A stretch of DNA of 16,238 nt from Desulfobacula sp. (GTDB lineage Bacteria; Desulfobacterota; Desulfobacteria; Desulfobacterales; Desulfobacteraceae). Below, one piece after another: positions 1 to 7,469 of this stretch. Position numbers and translations under genes: made by a program. The notes beneath the pieces were generated by a model. The model had not been told where the DNA came from and did not search any database. It worked only from the letters and a program-made list of their open reading frames with translations. Each line of letters begins with the position of its first letter. The stretch's first letter is position 1. The stretch lies in NCBI GenBank assembly GCA_011390085.1, contig JAABTB010000011.1, positions 1 through 16,238 of the forward strand. Reading direction: 5' to 3'.

Positions 1-861
1 GCCAAAAAAGGGATTAACATGGATGATGTGGTTGTCACTGCTGTTACCATCCGGGAACCGGCCGTTGACCGGGCTATTGAACTGAAAAAACGGGGTGTCG
101 GACCAGATCGTTGCCTAATGATGGTTTCCACGGAAGAGCAGCATCATTTCGCCAACTCCGGTACTACCCTGCCCAATTATTTTAAAGAAGCCGAACGGTG
201 CATACAAAAGTGCTCAGATGCAGGCATCAAAATGTGCGGAACGGTCAGCACCATCTGGGGAAGCCCCATTGGCGGGGAAACCGACCTGAAAGATGCGGTG
301 AAATTCACAAAATACTGGCTCTCCATCGGTGCCTCCGACATTGAGCATGCAGATCATGATGGGTCTGCCTCTGCTGCCCAGGTCTACCGCTATTTCTCCA
401 TGATCCTGGATGAAATCCCGGATACAAAACTGCATATCGCCCATTTCCATGAAACCAAAAGAGTGGCTTCCGCTTCCGTCTTGGCCGCACTCCAGGCTGG
501 CATCTGCCATTATGAAGCTACACTGGGGGGTCTGGGAGGCCAGCCAGCCAATTTTCTGGATGACCGACCCATTAAAGGTACAGGGGATTACTATTATGAT
601 GACCCGCGTTATGTAGGGTTAGTCTGTCTTGAAGATACCCTGGTGCAAATCGATGAAATGGGAATAGAGCACGGATATGATGTGGACCGGATCCTGTGGA
701 TGGGCAAGATGCTTGAAAAAACCGTGGGCACAAAATTGAGAAGCGAGGCCGTCATCAACGGCAGGACCAAAAAAGAAGGCCATATGCAGTATGCAAGGCC
801 GGGCCTTTCAAAGATTAAAGAAAAAATGGGTGAAAAACCAGGGCAGAGCTTTCCCGTTTAA
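1..861 (+). CDS. HMG-CoA lyase-like DRE-TIM metallolyase (3' part, 5' end outside window)
   Basis: The frame is open from base 1, and the first in-frame ATG (base 19) falls inside the fold, so the true start lies upstream. The product resembles hydroxymethylglutaryl-CoA lyase and related pyruvate-carboxyltransferase-fold enzymes, which perform metal-dependent C-C cleavage or condensation of acyl-CoAs. Counting from base 19, the visible signs are the late-barrel HxH metal motif (AHFHETKR, about residues 142-149) and a GLGGQP loop followed by LEDTLVQIDEMGI near the C terminus. The strand and loop carrying the N-terminal R-D pair are not in the window. In true HMG-CoA lyases the loop reads GGCP and continues into GASGNLATED. 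Here Cys is replaced by Gln (codon 541-543), and an insertion of roughly 14 residues rich in Asp and Tyr follows, so the substrate is probably not HMG-CoA. It lies 123 bp upstream of bamA on the same strand, which suggests a role in aromatic or CoA-ester metabolism. The family call is firm; the substrate is unknown. Confidence 0.85.
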   Translation, partial: AKKGINMDDVVVTAVTIREPAVDRAIELKKRGVGPDRCLMMVSTEEQHHFANSGTTLPNYFKEAERCIQKCSDAGIKMCGTVSTIWGSPIGGETDLKDAVKFTKYWLSIGASDIEHADHDGSASAAQVYRYFSMILDEIPDTKLHIAHFHETKRVASASVLAALQAGICHYEATLGGLGGQPANFLDDRPIKGTGDYYYDDPRYVGLVCLEDTLVQIDEMGIEHGYDVDRILWMGKMLEKTVGTKLRSEAVINGRTKKEGHMQYARPGLSKIKEKMGEKPGQSFPV

Positions 862-925
862 AGAGGAATATGTCGGGTATTTTGTATGCCCGGCTTCCAA
901 TAATGCCTGTTATATCGGCTGATCA

Positions 926-941
926 ACCATTTTGAAATGGT
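926..941. promoter_or_regulatory. Short perfect inverted repeat upstream of bamA
   Basis: In the 123-bp gap before bamA, the arms accattt and aaatggt form a perfect 7-bp inverted repeat around TG. It ends about 43 bp before the bamA start, so it could be an operator or part of the 5' leader. A weaker hairpin (cgggtat with atgcccg, one G-U pair) lies just after the stop of the upstream gene at about 873-891 and has no U tract. No convincing -35/-10 pair was found. The regulatory role is a guess from position and symmetry. Confidence 0.3.
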
Positions 942-984
942 AATTTAAAAAACAATAATACATTATAATTAAAGGAGATTTACA

Positions 985-2121
985 ATGAGTCTGAATTGGA
1001 TGCCAAGAGAAAATGAACCCAAGGACCACAGCCTGCACAGAAACCCGCATTGGGGAACAGAAGCACCCTGTGTGATTTATGAGAAAAAACCCTTGACAGA
1101 CCCTAAAGGCAATGTCGTGGAAAAACTCTATGTTTCCTGGATTACCCTGAACAACCCCAAACAGTTCAACTCCTATACCACAGACATGGTAAAAGGCGTT
1201 ATCGCTGGGTTTGAAAATGCATCTCTGGACAGAACGGTTGTTGCGGTTGTTTTTACGGGTACAGGCCCCTATGCATTCTGCACTGGCGGAAACACAAAAG
1301 AATACTCTGAGTTCTATTCAAAAAGATGTGACGAATACGGCCAGTACATGGAACTTTTTAACCACATGGTGGATTCCATTCTTGCCTGCAAGAAACCGGT
1401 TATCTGCCGCGTTAACGGCATGAGAGTTGCCGGTGGCCAGGAAATCGGCCTTGCCTGTGACCTTGCCGTATCTTCCGATCTTGCCGTTTTCGGCCAGGCA
1501 GGACCCAAACACGGTTCTGCGCCTGCCGGCGGATCCTCCGATTTCCTCCCCTGGTTCCTTTCTGCTGAAAACGCCATGTACAACTGCGTATCCTGCGAAA
1601 TGTGGTCAGCTTATAAGATGAAATCCCTGGGCATGATCTCCAAGGTTGTTCCCGTACTGAAAATGGATGGCAAATGGCTGAGAAACCCCACCATCATCAC
1701 TGACAAATATATTGAAGACGGTGAGATTGTTTACGGCGAATACAAAACCGGCGATGCCTTGAAGGAAGGCCGTGAATTTGTCAAACTCCACCAAGCCAAT
1801 GCTGATTTCGAACTTCTGGACAAAGAAGTGAACCTGATCATCTGGAAATTTGCCAACCTGTTCCCAGGCTGCTTGATCAAATCCATCGACGGTATCCGCC
1901 AGAAAAAGAAATTCTTCTGGGATACAATGAAAAACGACCACAGACATTGGCTTGCAGCCAATATGTCAGGTGAAGCCTTCCTCGGATTCGGCGCCTTCAA
2001 TACCAAGAAGATCACCGGCCAGGATACCATTGATTTCATCAAATTCCGTCAGAATGTTGCCGACTCCATGCTGTGGAATGATGAAATGTTTGCAAGCGTC
2101 TTGGGCAAACCCCGGGAATAG
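985..2121 (+). CDS. bamA: 6-oxocyclohex-1-ene-1-carbonyl-CoA hydrolase (ring-cleaving)
   Basis: This cytoplasmic crotonase-family enzyme adds water to 6-oxocyclohex-1-ene-1-carbonyl-CoA and hydrolytically opens the ring, giving 3-hydroxypimelyl-CoA. It acts after benzoyl-CoA reductase in the anaerobic benzoyl-CoA pathway and is also called Oah. The length, 378 aa, matches the family (about 376). Visible signatures are the N terminus with WMPRENEPKDHSLH, the first crotonase oxyanion segment with AFCTGGNTKEYSEF (97-110), the second with RVAGGQEIGLACDLAVSSD (147-165), and the BamA-specific FGQAGPKHGSAPAGGSSDF (169-187). The start is supported by aaaggag at 971-977, eight bases before the ATG. 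A strong hairpin follows the stop, so the gene may be transcribed apart from the genes downstream. bamA is used as a functional marker for anaerobic aromatic degradation. No benzoyl-CoA reductase, dienoyl-CoA hydratase or hydroxyacyl-CoA dehydrogenase gene is present in this window. The identification is near certain. Confidence 0.97.
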   Translation: MSLNWMPRENEPKDHSLHRNPHWGTEAPCVIYEKKPLTDPKGNVVEKLYVSWITLNNPKQFNSYTTDMVKGVIAGFENASLDRTVVAVVFTGTGPYAFCTGGNTKEYSEFYSKRCDEYGQYMELFNHMVDSILACKKPVICRVNGMRVAGGQEIGLACDLAVSSDLAVFGQAGPKHGSAPAGGSSDFLPWFLSAENAMYNCVSCEMWSAYKMKSLGMISKVVPVLKMDGKWLRNPTIITDKYIEDGEIVYGEYKTGDALKEGREFVKLHQANADFELLDKEVNLIIWKFANLFPGCLIKSIDGIRQKKKFFWDTMKNDHRHWLAANMSGEAFLGFGAFNTKKITGQDTIDFIKFRQNVADSMLWNDEMFASVLGKPRE

Positions 2122-2187
2122 TTCGAACATTAAATTTCCCATGCGGTCAGCAATACATCGACAGATACAAAAAGATTCGTCGTAGTT

Positions 2188-2221
2188 ATGGTTCAGGGCT
2201 GGTTGCCCGGCCCTGAACCAT
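2188..2221 (+). terminator. Strong hairpin downstream of bamA
   Basis: The arms atggttcagggc and gccctgaaccat pair perfectly over 12 bp around a 10-base loop, 66 bp after the bamA stop. No T run follows (the next bases are gagtcatgctgcc), so it is not a textbook intrinsic terminator. It could be a weak terminator, a processing site, or a 3' structure that stabilises bamA mRNA. It separates bamA from the next gene, which starts 69 bp further on. The structure itself is certain; the function is not. Confidence 0.6.
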
Positions 2222-2290
2222 GAGTCATGCTGCCAAGGCTTTTACCTGGTAAGTGATATGAGGTGGTTTTCTAAATAAGGAGACAGGATC

Positions 2291-3703
2291 ATGGACCAAT
2301 TGACTTTACTTAATGATAGAATTATCAGCCGTGTTAATGTCAATCTAAACGAATTCGATTTTGATACCGAACCTTTTGTTAATAATACCCTTGACTATGA
2401 AAAAATGCTGAAATTCTATGCCTTTTATGGAATTACCTCCCAGCACCCCATTTATTTTCAGTTCAGGCATTCTAATCTTGCGGGCAGCTATTTTCTGGGC
2501 AAGTGCCTGGTGAGCCGATCTGCTATATATAAAAGCGATATCAGGGGGGATGAGTTGAAAAGAATGGGGGATAATATCCGATGTGCCAAGAACATTCCCC
2601 TAGTTGAAGACGAGATGATCACCATCAAGGACAGCCTGCTTTATAAAACGCTGGTCCACAGCAACTCCCATAATCTTGAAAATCCGGAAGAATTCAGTAT
2701 TCGAAACACCATTTCTGCCCATTATACCAATATTCATGGGTCCACCTTGGAAGGCTGTTTTTTAGGCCCCTTTGCCACTATTGATCTAATGAATCTTCAT
2801 TCTTGTATTGTGGGGGAATTTTCCTATGTCCAGGTAGGAGAGCCCTTTCATAGAAAAATTGATCCGGGAACCATATGGATTCGAAACCCGAATTTTGAAT
2901 TCAAGTATCAATTTGAAAAATCAATTCTGGATAATTTTGTGGGTGTGAATTCATTTCATCAACCCCGGGGGAGTATATATGATTTTGTCAAAGAGCGGGA
3001 ACAGGATTATGAAAATTTGTTTGATGTCATGAACATAGAGCCCATAGTCTCCGCACCAACGTCTGCCGTAAACCGGTATGCCGTGGTCAAGGGGAAAACC
3101 AGCATTGGTGAAAATGTTCTGGTATCTCAGCGAGCCTTTCTTGAAAATGCTATAATGGGAGATGGATCCAATGCCCAGGAAAATACTTATATTATCAATT
3201 CCGTCCTTGGAGGATTAAATATCACAGCCCACGGTGGGAAAATTATCCATGCCCGAATGGGGCGCGAGACATTTGTGGGCTTTAATTCTTTTTTAAACGG
3301 CAAACCTGATGCCGTAATTGAAATCGGTCAGGGTTGTATTGTGATGCCTCACACCATCATTGATCCCCGGGTTTCGATTAAAATACCCGACAAACACCTG
3401 GTTTGGGGATTTATCAGCTCTGAAGAAGATATGGCAGCAAATACCATTTCACTGGATGATCTGGCAGAAGTAAGGGATAGTTTAAGAATCGGAAGCATGA
3501 CTTTTTCAGGCAAGGGATCGATTTTTATTGAGGTCTTTAAAAAAAGAATTAACAATATCCTTCTGTCAAACGGAGCACGGTTTTATAAAGGTGAAAAACG
3601 AGGCCATGCCCAGGATGGCCAGAACATTTCCTTTAATATTATTCAGCCCTATCAAACAGGAAAACACATGGGGCTATATCCTTCCATCAGAATCGAACCC
3701 TAA
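2291..3703 (+). CDS. Left-handed beta-helix (hexapeptide-repeat) protein of unknown function
   Basis: I recognise the fold type but not the gene. The 470-aa product shows two stretches of imperfect hexapeptide repeats, with an aliphatic residue about every six positions and small or Gly/Asn turns. One spans about residues 135-185 (IRNTISAHYTNIHGSTLEGC) and the other about 262-372 (VVKGKTSIGENVLVSQRAF, then NAIMGDGSNAQENTYIINSV). This pattern is typical of trimeric acyl- or nucleotidyl-transferases of the LbH class and of gamma-carbonic-anhydrase-like proteins. About 75 residues separate the two stretches, and each end carries a non-repeat domain of about 100-130 residues. No signal peptide or membrane segment is seen. 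The start is supported by aaggaga at 2277-2283. Only 18 bp separate its stop from the start chosen for the next gene, so the two are probably co-transcribed. Its base composition is more AT-rich than the PFOR region. A generic transferase label would go beyond the evidence. Confidence 0.7.
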   Translation: MDQLTLLNDRIISRVNVNLNEFDFDTEPFVNNTLDYEKMLKFYAFYGITSQHPIYFQFRHSNLAGSYFLGKCLVSRSAIYKSDIRGDELKRMGDNIRCAKNIPLVEDEMITIKDSLLYKTLVHSNSHNLENPEEFSIRNTISAHYTNIHGSTLEGCFLGPFATIDLMNLHSCIVGEFSYVQVGEPFHRKIDPGTIWIRNPNFEFKYQFEKSILDNFVGVNSFHQPRGSIYDFVKEREQDYENLFDVMNIEPIVSAPTSAVNRYAVVKGKTSIGENVLVSQRAFLENAIMGDGSNAQENTYIINSVLGGLNITAHGGKIIHARMGRETFVGFNSFLNGKPDAVIEIGQGCIVMPHTIIDPRVSIKIPDKHLVWGFISSEEDMAANTISLDDLAEVRDSLRIGSMTFSGKGSIFIEVFKKRINNILLSNGARFYKGEKRGHAQDGQNISFNIIQPYQTGKHMGLYPSIRIEP

Positions 3704-3721
3704 CCGGATATGAGATACAGC

Positions 3722-4960
3722 ATGTTTAAAAAGATTCTGATCGCAGATAGAGGTGAAATCGCCGCGCGCATTATTCGTAACTGCAAACGGCTGGGTATTG
3801 CCACTGTGGCGGTTTATTCAGATGCGGACAGGCAGAGTCAGTATTGGCAGACGGCGGATGAAAGTGTCTATATCAGAGGGACCTATGACCGGGAATCTTC
3901 CCAGGACCTGGAAAAAATCATCAACGTGGCTGTATCCGCCAACTGTCAGGCTGTGCACCCCGGCTATGGCGTTTTGTCTGAAAACGCTTTTTTTGCAAAA
4001 TCTTTAAAAGCCGCGGGTCTCTTTTTTATCGGTCCGACTGCAGACGTCATAGCCCTGATGGGTGACAGGATTGCGGCCAAGGAGCTGGCCGTCAAGGCCC
4101 GTGTGCCGGTCATACCTGGTAATGTTGAGGCCTTAAAAGATGGGGTTGAGGCGGTTTCAGTGGCCGAAAGCATCGGGTATCCGGTTTTGCTCAAACATGT
4201 CACCGTCGGGGGCAGAAATAAAGGCATGCGCATGGTGAAAAGTCAGGTTGAAATGGAGGCAGCCCTTAAGGCATGCTGCCGGGAGACCCGAAAGGTCTTT
4301 GGAGACAATCGTATTTTCATGGAGCGTTATATCGAGCAATCCCGTCATTTGGAAATTCAGGTTCTGGCTGATATCCACGGCAATGTCATTCACCTTGGAG
4401 AGAGAGATTCCTCAATCCGGCGTCGATTTCACAAGATCATCGAAGAATCACCATCCTCAGGGGTCAGCTGGGAGTTGCGCCAGCGCATGGGGAACGCTGC
4501 CTGCAACCTTGCCCGTACGATGGGCTATGTGAACGCCGGAACCGTAGATTTCCTGCTGGATGAACACGGAGGTTTTTATTTTCTTGGGATGGACACAGGG
4601 CTGCGGGCCGGGTATTTGCTTACCGAAATGTTGACCGGCCTAGATTTGGTTGAACTTCAATTGCGCATTGCCTTTGGAGAGCCTCTACCACTTGACCAGG
4701 CAGGAGTAGTGTTTAATGGCTGGGCCATGGCGGCTCAGATCTGCCAAGCCCTCCCGACAACGGTTATATTCCACGGAAAAAGCCGTGAATTGACCCGCAT
4801 TGGTCTTGTTGAATCGCTCAACAATTACCCTGTCAAAGGATCTGCTTTAAATATTAAGTTCATCAGCAGTGTACTCGGCCACCCCGAATTTGCCAAAGGC
4901 AACCTGACCACGGCTTTTATTGAGAACTATTTCAAAGGAAATCAACCCTCATCCGTCTGA
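3722..4960 (+). CDS. Biotin carboxylase-like ATP-grasp protein with degenerate active site
   Basis: The protein (412 aa from ATG 3722) aligns almost residue for residue with E. coli AccC over its first 330 residues: MFKKILIADRGEIAARII, HPGYGVLSENAFF, ESIGYPVLLK, RHLEIQVLADIHGN, GERDSSIRRRF. The residues that make AccC a carboxylase are gone. K116 is R116, Q233 is R233, H236 is F236, E276 is D276, E288 is G289, N290 is D291, R292 is G293, E296 is G297, H297 is Y298 and R338 is Q339. K159, H209 and K238 remain. The Gly-rich ATP loop is altered (VTVGGRNKG), and about 41 residues of the C-terminal domain are missing between Q339 and R355, although the tail (LGHPEFAKGNLTTAFI) still matches. Bicarbonate activation and biotin carboxylation therefore look impossible; nucleotide binding may remain. 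No biotin carrier or carboxyltransferase gene lies nearby. ATG 3710 is an alternative start; 3722 matches family N termini and has gagat upstream. It probably acts as a structural or regulatory partner in the IOR operon (inference). Confidence 0.85.
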   Translation: MFKKILIADRGEIAARIIRNCKRLGIATVAVYSDADRQSQYWQTADESVYIRGTYDRESSQDLEKIINVAVSANCQAVHPGYGVLSENAFFAKSLKAAGLFFIGPTADVIALMGDRIAAKELAVKARVPVIPGNVEALKDGVEAVSVAESIGYPVLLKHVTVGGRNKGMRMVKSQVEMEAALKACCRETRKVFGDNRIFMERYIEQSRHLEIQVLADIHGNVIHLGERDSSIRRRFHKIIEESPSSGVSWELRQRMGNAACNLARTMGYVNAGTVDFLLDEHGGFYFLGMDTGLRAGYLLTEMLTGLDLVELQLRIAFGEPLPLDQAGVVFNGWAMAAQICQALPTTVIFHGKSRELTRIGLVESLNNYPVKGSALNIKFISSVLGHPEFAKGNLTTAFIENYFKGNQPSSV

Positions 4961-5002
4961 TAAATGAGGCCAATGGAGAAAACAACAAAAAGGAGTTGTT
5001 AC

Positions 5003-6871
5003 ATGCATTTACTTTTAAAAGATAATATTGATGAACAAATGCTTCTGCTGGGCAATGAAGCTATTGCCAGGGGCGCTCTTGAAGCCGGGCTTTCCTTTGC
5101 GGCGGCTTATCCCGGAACACCTTCTTCCGAGATTGCATTTCAATTTTTTCAGATATCCCGGGAAAGCGACTTGTACTTCGAGTACAGTGCCAATGAAAAA
5201 GTGGCTTTGGAGGTTGCGGCCGGTGCTGCCATGTGCGGACTCAGAACCATGGTCACCATGAAACATGTGGGCCTGAATGTAGCCTCCGATGCATTGATGA
5301 CCCTGGCCTATACGGGGATTGCCGGTTCCCTGGTGCTGGTTGTTGCCGATGATCCGTTCATGTTTTCCAGTCAAAATGAGCAGGACTCCCGCTATTACGG
5401 AAAACTCAGCGGCCTGCCCATGCTGGAGCCTTCCACAGTGGCAGAAGCCAAGGAAATGACACGATATGCCTTTGATTTGTCGGAAGATCTAAAGCTCCCC
5501 GTTCTTTTGCGAACCACCACCAGGATCAATCACAGCAGCGGGGTTGTCACCTTGGGCCCGCTGATCAAAAGAAAAACAACCGGAGTTTTTAAAAAAGACC
5601 CTTTCAATTATGTTTGCATTCCCGCGGTTTCGCGAAATCTTCATCCAAAGCTGCTTGAAAAAATCGAAAAGGCCCGGGACATTGCCGACAATATTTCCTG
5701 GAACCGGATTGAAGGCAGCGGTAGGAGGGGTATTGTTTGCAGCGGTGTGAGTTACGGCTATGTCAGCGATGCCGTTAAAGACCTTGGCGGTGAAGATGGT
5801 TTTAAGATTCTTCGTATCGGCTTTTCCCATCCCTTCCCGGAAAAGATGGTCCTGCAATTTATAGAGGGCTGCGAAAAAGTTCTGGTGGTTGAAGAAGGAG
5901 AGCCCTTTCTTGAAGAAGCAGTCGGCAACTGCGCCCAGAAAGTCGGTCTTACCCTGCCGATCAAAGGCAAGGGCAAGGGTCTTTTTTCCCGGCTGTACGA
6001 GTATGATCCGGCCCTGGTGAAAAGGGTGATTGCCGAATATTTCAATTGTTCTTTTAAACAGTCCCATCCCATAAGGGTTGATGATCTTCCAGAGGCTCCT
6101 CCCCGCCCACCCAATCTGTGTGCAGGCTGCCCCCACAGGGCGACCTATGTGGCGGTACGCGAAGTTTTTGGCGATGACGCCATCTATCCCACTGATATCG
6201 GCTGTTATACCCTGGGCCTTTTGCCGCCGCTGAACATGGGTGATTTTCTTATTGCAATGGGTGCGGGTATCGGAACGGCGGGTGGGTTTGCCCGGGCTAC
6301 CGGACGCAAGGTGGTGTCATTTATAGGCGACTCCACTTTTTTTCACAGTGGACTGTCACCCCTGGCCAGTGCGGTTTTCAACAACCATGAGTTTACGGTG
6401 GTGATTCTTGACAACGGCACCACAGCCATGACCGGACATCAGCCCCATCCCGGAGCCGATATAGAGCATCTGGGCCTGCCGAATACCCGGATATCCATTG
6501 AAACGGCGGTTAAGGGGCTTGGCGTCGAAAAGGTATTAACGGTAAACCCGTTGAAACACCGGAAAATGATGGAGGCTATTAAGGAACTGGCTGATTATAA
6601 AGGGGTTTCCGTGCTTATTGCCCGAGCACCCTGCCCGCTGAATGAACGGTCTTTTCCCGGGTACAAAAAAAATCGGCCCTTCCAGATAAAACCCGAAAAA
6701 TGTCGAAACCATCGTGACTGTGTGAATAAGGTCGCCTGCCCGGCCTTTTATCTGGAAAACGACAGGGTTTTTATTGATACCAACCGATGTGAGGGATGCG
6801 CCTTCTGTGTCCAATTTTGTCCTGAAAATGCCATTTTGCCTGTAACACCGGAAAATAGGAGGGAATCATGA
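5003..6871 (+). CDS. iorA: Indolepyruvate (2-oxoacid):ferredoxin oxidoreductase, alpha subunit
   Basis: IorA with IorB oxidatively decarboxylates aryl-pyruvates (indole-, phenyl-, hydroxyphenylpyruvate) to aryl-acetyl-CoA and reduces ferredoxin, using thiamine diphosphate. From ATG 5003 the protein has 622 aa, the normal size. In order it shows the N-terminal pyrimidine-binding domain (AAAYPGTPSSEI, EYSANEKVALEVAAGAA), a C-terminal TPP-binding domain (NLCAGCPHRATY, YPTDIGCYTLG, and GDSTFFHSG with ILDNGTTAMTGHQ), and a C-terminal ferredoxin domain. The second ferredoxin motif is normal (CEGCAFCVQFCP, cysteines 596, 599, 602, 606). The first reads CRNHRDC...CP (567-580), with His570 where a Cys is expected. 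The start is chosen because aaaaggag (4987-4994) lies eight bases upstream; an in-frame ATG at 4964 lacks this. The gene follows the biotin-carboxylase-like gene by 42 bp and overlaps iorB. The exact substrate is uncertain because IOR-family enzymes cannot be told apart by sequence reading alone. Confidence 0.9.
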   Translation: MHLLLKDNIDEQMLLLGNEAIARGALEAGLSFAAAYPGTPSSEIAFQFFQISRESDLYFEYSANEKVALEVAAGAAMCGLRTMVTMKHVGLNVASDALMTLAYTGIAGSLVLVVADDPFMFSSQNEQDSRYYGKLSGLPMLEPSTVAEAKEMTRYAFDLSEDLKLPVLLRTTTRINHSSGVVTLGPLIKRKTTGVFKKDPFNYVCIPAVSRNLHPKLLEKIEKARDIADNISWNRIEGSGRRGIVCSGVSYGYVSDAVKDLGGEDGFKILRIGFSHPFPEKMVLQFIEGCEKVLVVEEGEPFLEEAVGNCAQKVGLTLPIKGKGKGLFSRLYEYDPALVKRVIAEYFNCSFKQSHPIRVDDLPEAPPRPPNLCAGCPHRATYVAVREVFGDDAIYPTDIGCYTLGLLPPLNMGDFLIAMGAGIGTAGGFARATGRKVVSFIGDSTFFHSGLSPLASAVFNNHEFTVVILDNGTTAMTGHQPHPGADIEHLGLPNTRISIETAVKGLGVEKVLTVNPLKHRKMMEAIKELADYKGVSVLIARAPCPLNERSFPGYKKNRPFQIKPEKCRNHRDCVNKVACPAFYLENDRVFIDTNRCEGCAFCVQFCPENAILPVTPENRRES

Positions 6872-7458
6872 ATACCGTAAAACTGATGATCGTGGCAGTG
6901 GGCGGTCAGGGGAATATCCTGGCCGCCCGCATGATTGGGGAAGCCGCCCTGGCGGCGGATGTTCCCGTGAGGATGTCTGAGTTCCACGGCATGGCCCAGC
7001 GGGGTGGGGTGGTCGAATCCATGGTCTTGCTGGGAGAAGGTAAAAGTTACTGCATTGCTGATGGTGATACAGACGTCCTGATCGCGTTCGAACCCTCCGA
7101 GACCATCCGGGCGGCAAAAAAATGCACGGCAGGTTCAATGGTGATAACGAATATCTCCCAGGTGCCTCCCTATACGGTTGCATTGGGCAAAGCCCAATAC
7201 CCGGATGTGAAAGCAGCCGTGAAATTATTATCAGGCAGGGTAAAAAAACTGATCGCGTTTGATGCCACTTCTCTGGCAGTCAATGCCGGTTCTGTGCTTT
7301 CATTGAACATGGTTATGCTGGGCGCGCTGGTTCAAAGCAAGGCCGTTCCGTTGTCGCCGGACCTATTCTATAAAACGATCCGGGAAAAGACAAAAAAGGC
7401 ATTTGTCGACGTGAATCTCAAGGCTTTCGAATCAGGTATGAAAGCCGCAGGCAATTAA
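6868..7458 (+). CDS. iorB: Indolepyruvate (2-oxoacid):ferredoxin oxidoreductase, beta subunit
   Basis: This is the small partner of IorA. It corresponds to the gamma-type domain of the 2-oxoacid:ferredoxin oxidoreductase superfamily, which helps bind the CoA substrate and complete the active heterodimer. The 196-aa length is usual for IorB. Family signatures are AVGGQGNILAARMIGEAAL near the N terminus and FHGMAQRGGVVESMVLLGEG at about 46-65, with NMVMLGALVQSK in the C-terminal third. Its ATG overlaps the iorA stop as ATGA (6868-6871), with aggaggg (6857-6863) just upstream, so the two subunits are translationally coupled. It is followed after only 11 bp by the ppdK fragment, whose ribosome site overlaps the iorB stop region. 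The identification is secure, and no residue changes of note were seen. Confidence 0.92.
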   Translation: MNTVKLMIVAVGGQGNILAARMIGEAALAADVPVRMSEFHGMAQRGGVVESMVLLGEGKSYCIADGDTDVLIAFEPSETIRAAKKCTAGSMVITNISQVPPYTVALGKAQYPDVKAAVKLLSGRVKKLIAFDATSLAVNAGSVLSLNMVMLGALVQSKAVPLSPDLFYKTIREKTKKAFVDVNLKAFESGMKAAGN

Positions 7459-7469
7459 GGAGCAAAACC

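Noticed and set aside
3722..4960. Functional acetyl-CoA or pyruvate carboxylase biotin carboxylase subunit
   Set aside because: Catalytic E288, N290, R292, E296 and R338 equivalents are all replaced, and no carrier or carboxyltransferase gene is nearby.
5489..6136. 215-codon open frame on the minus strand
   Set aside because: It is antisense to iorA, whose motifs run continuously through the region.
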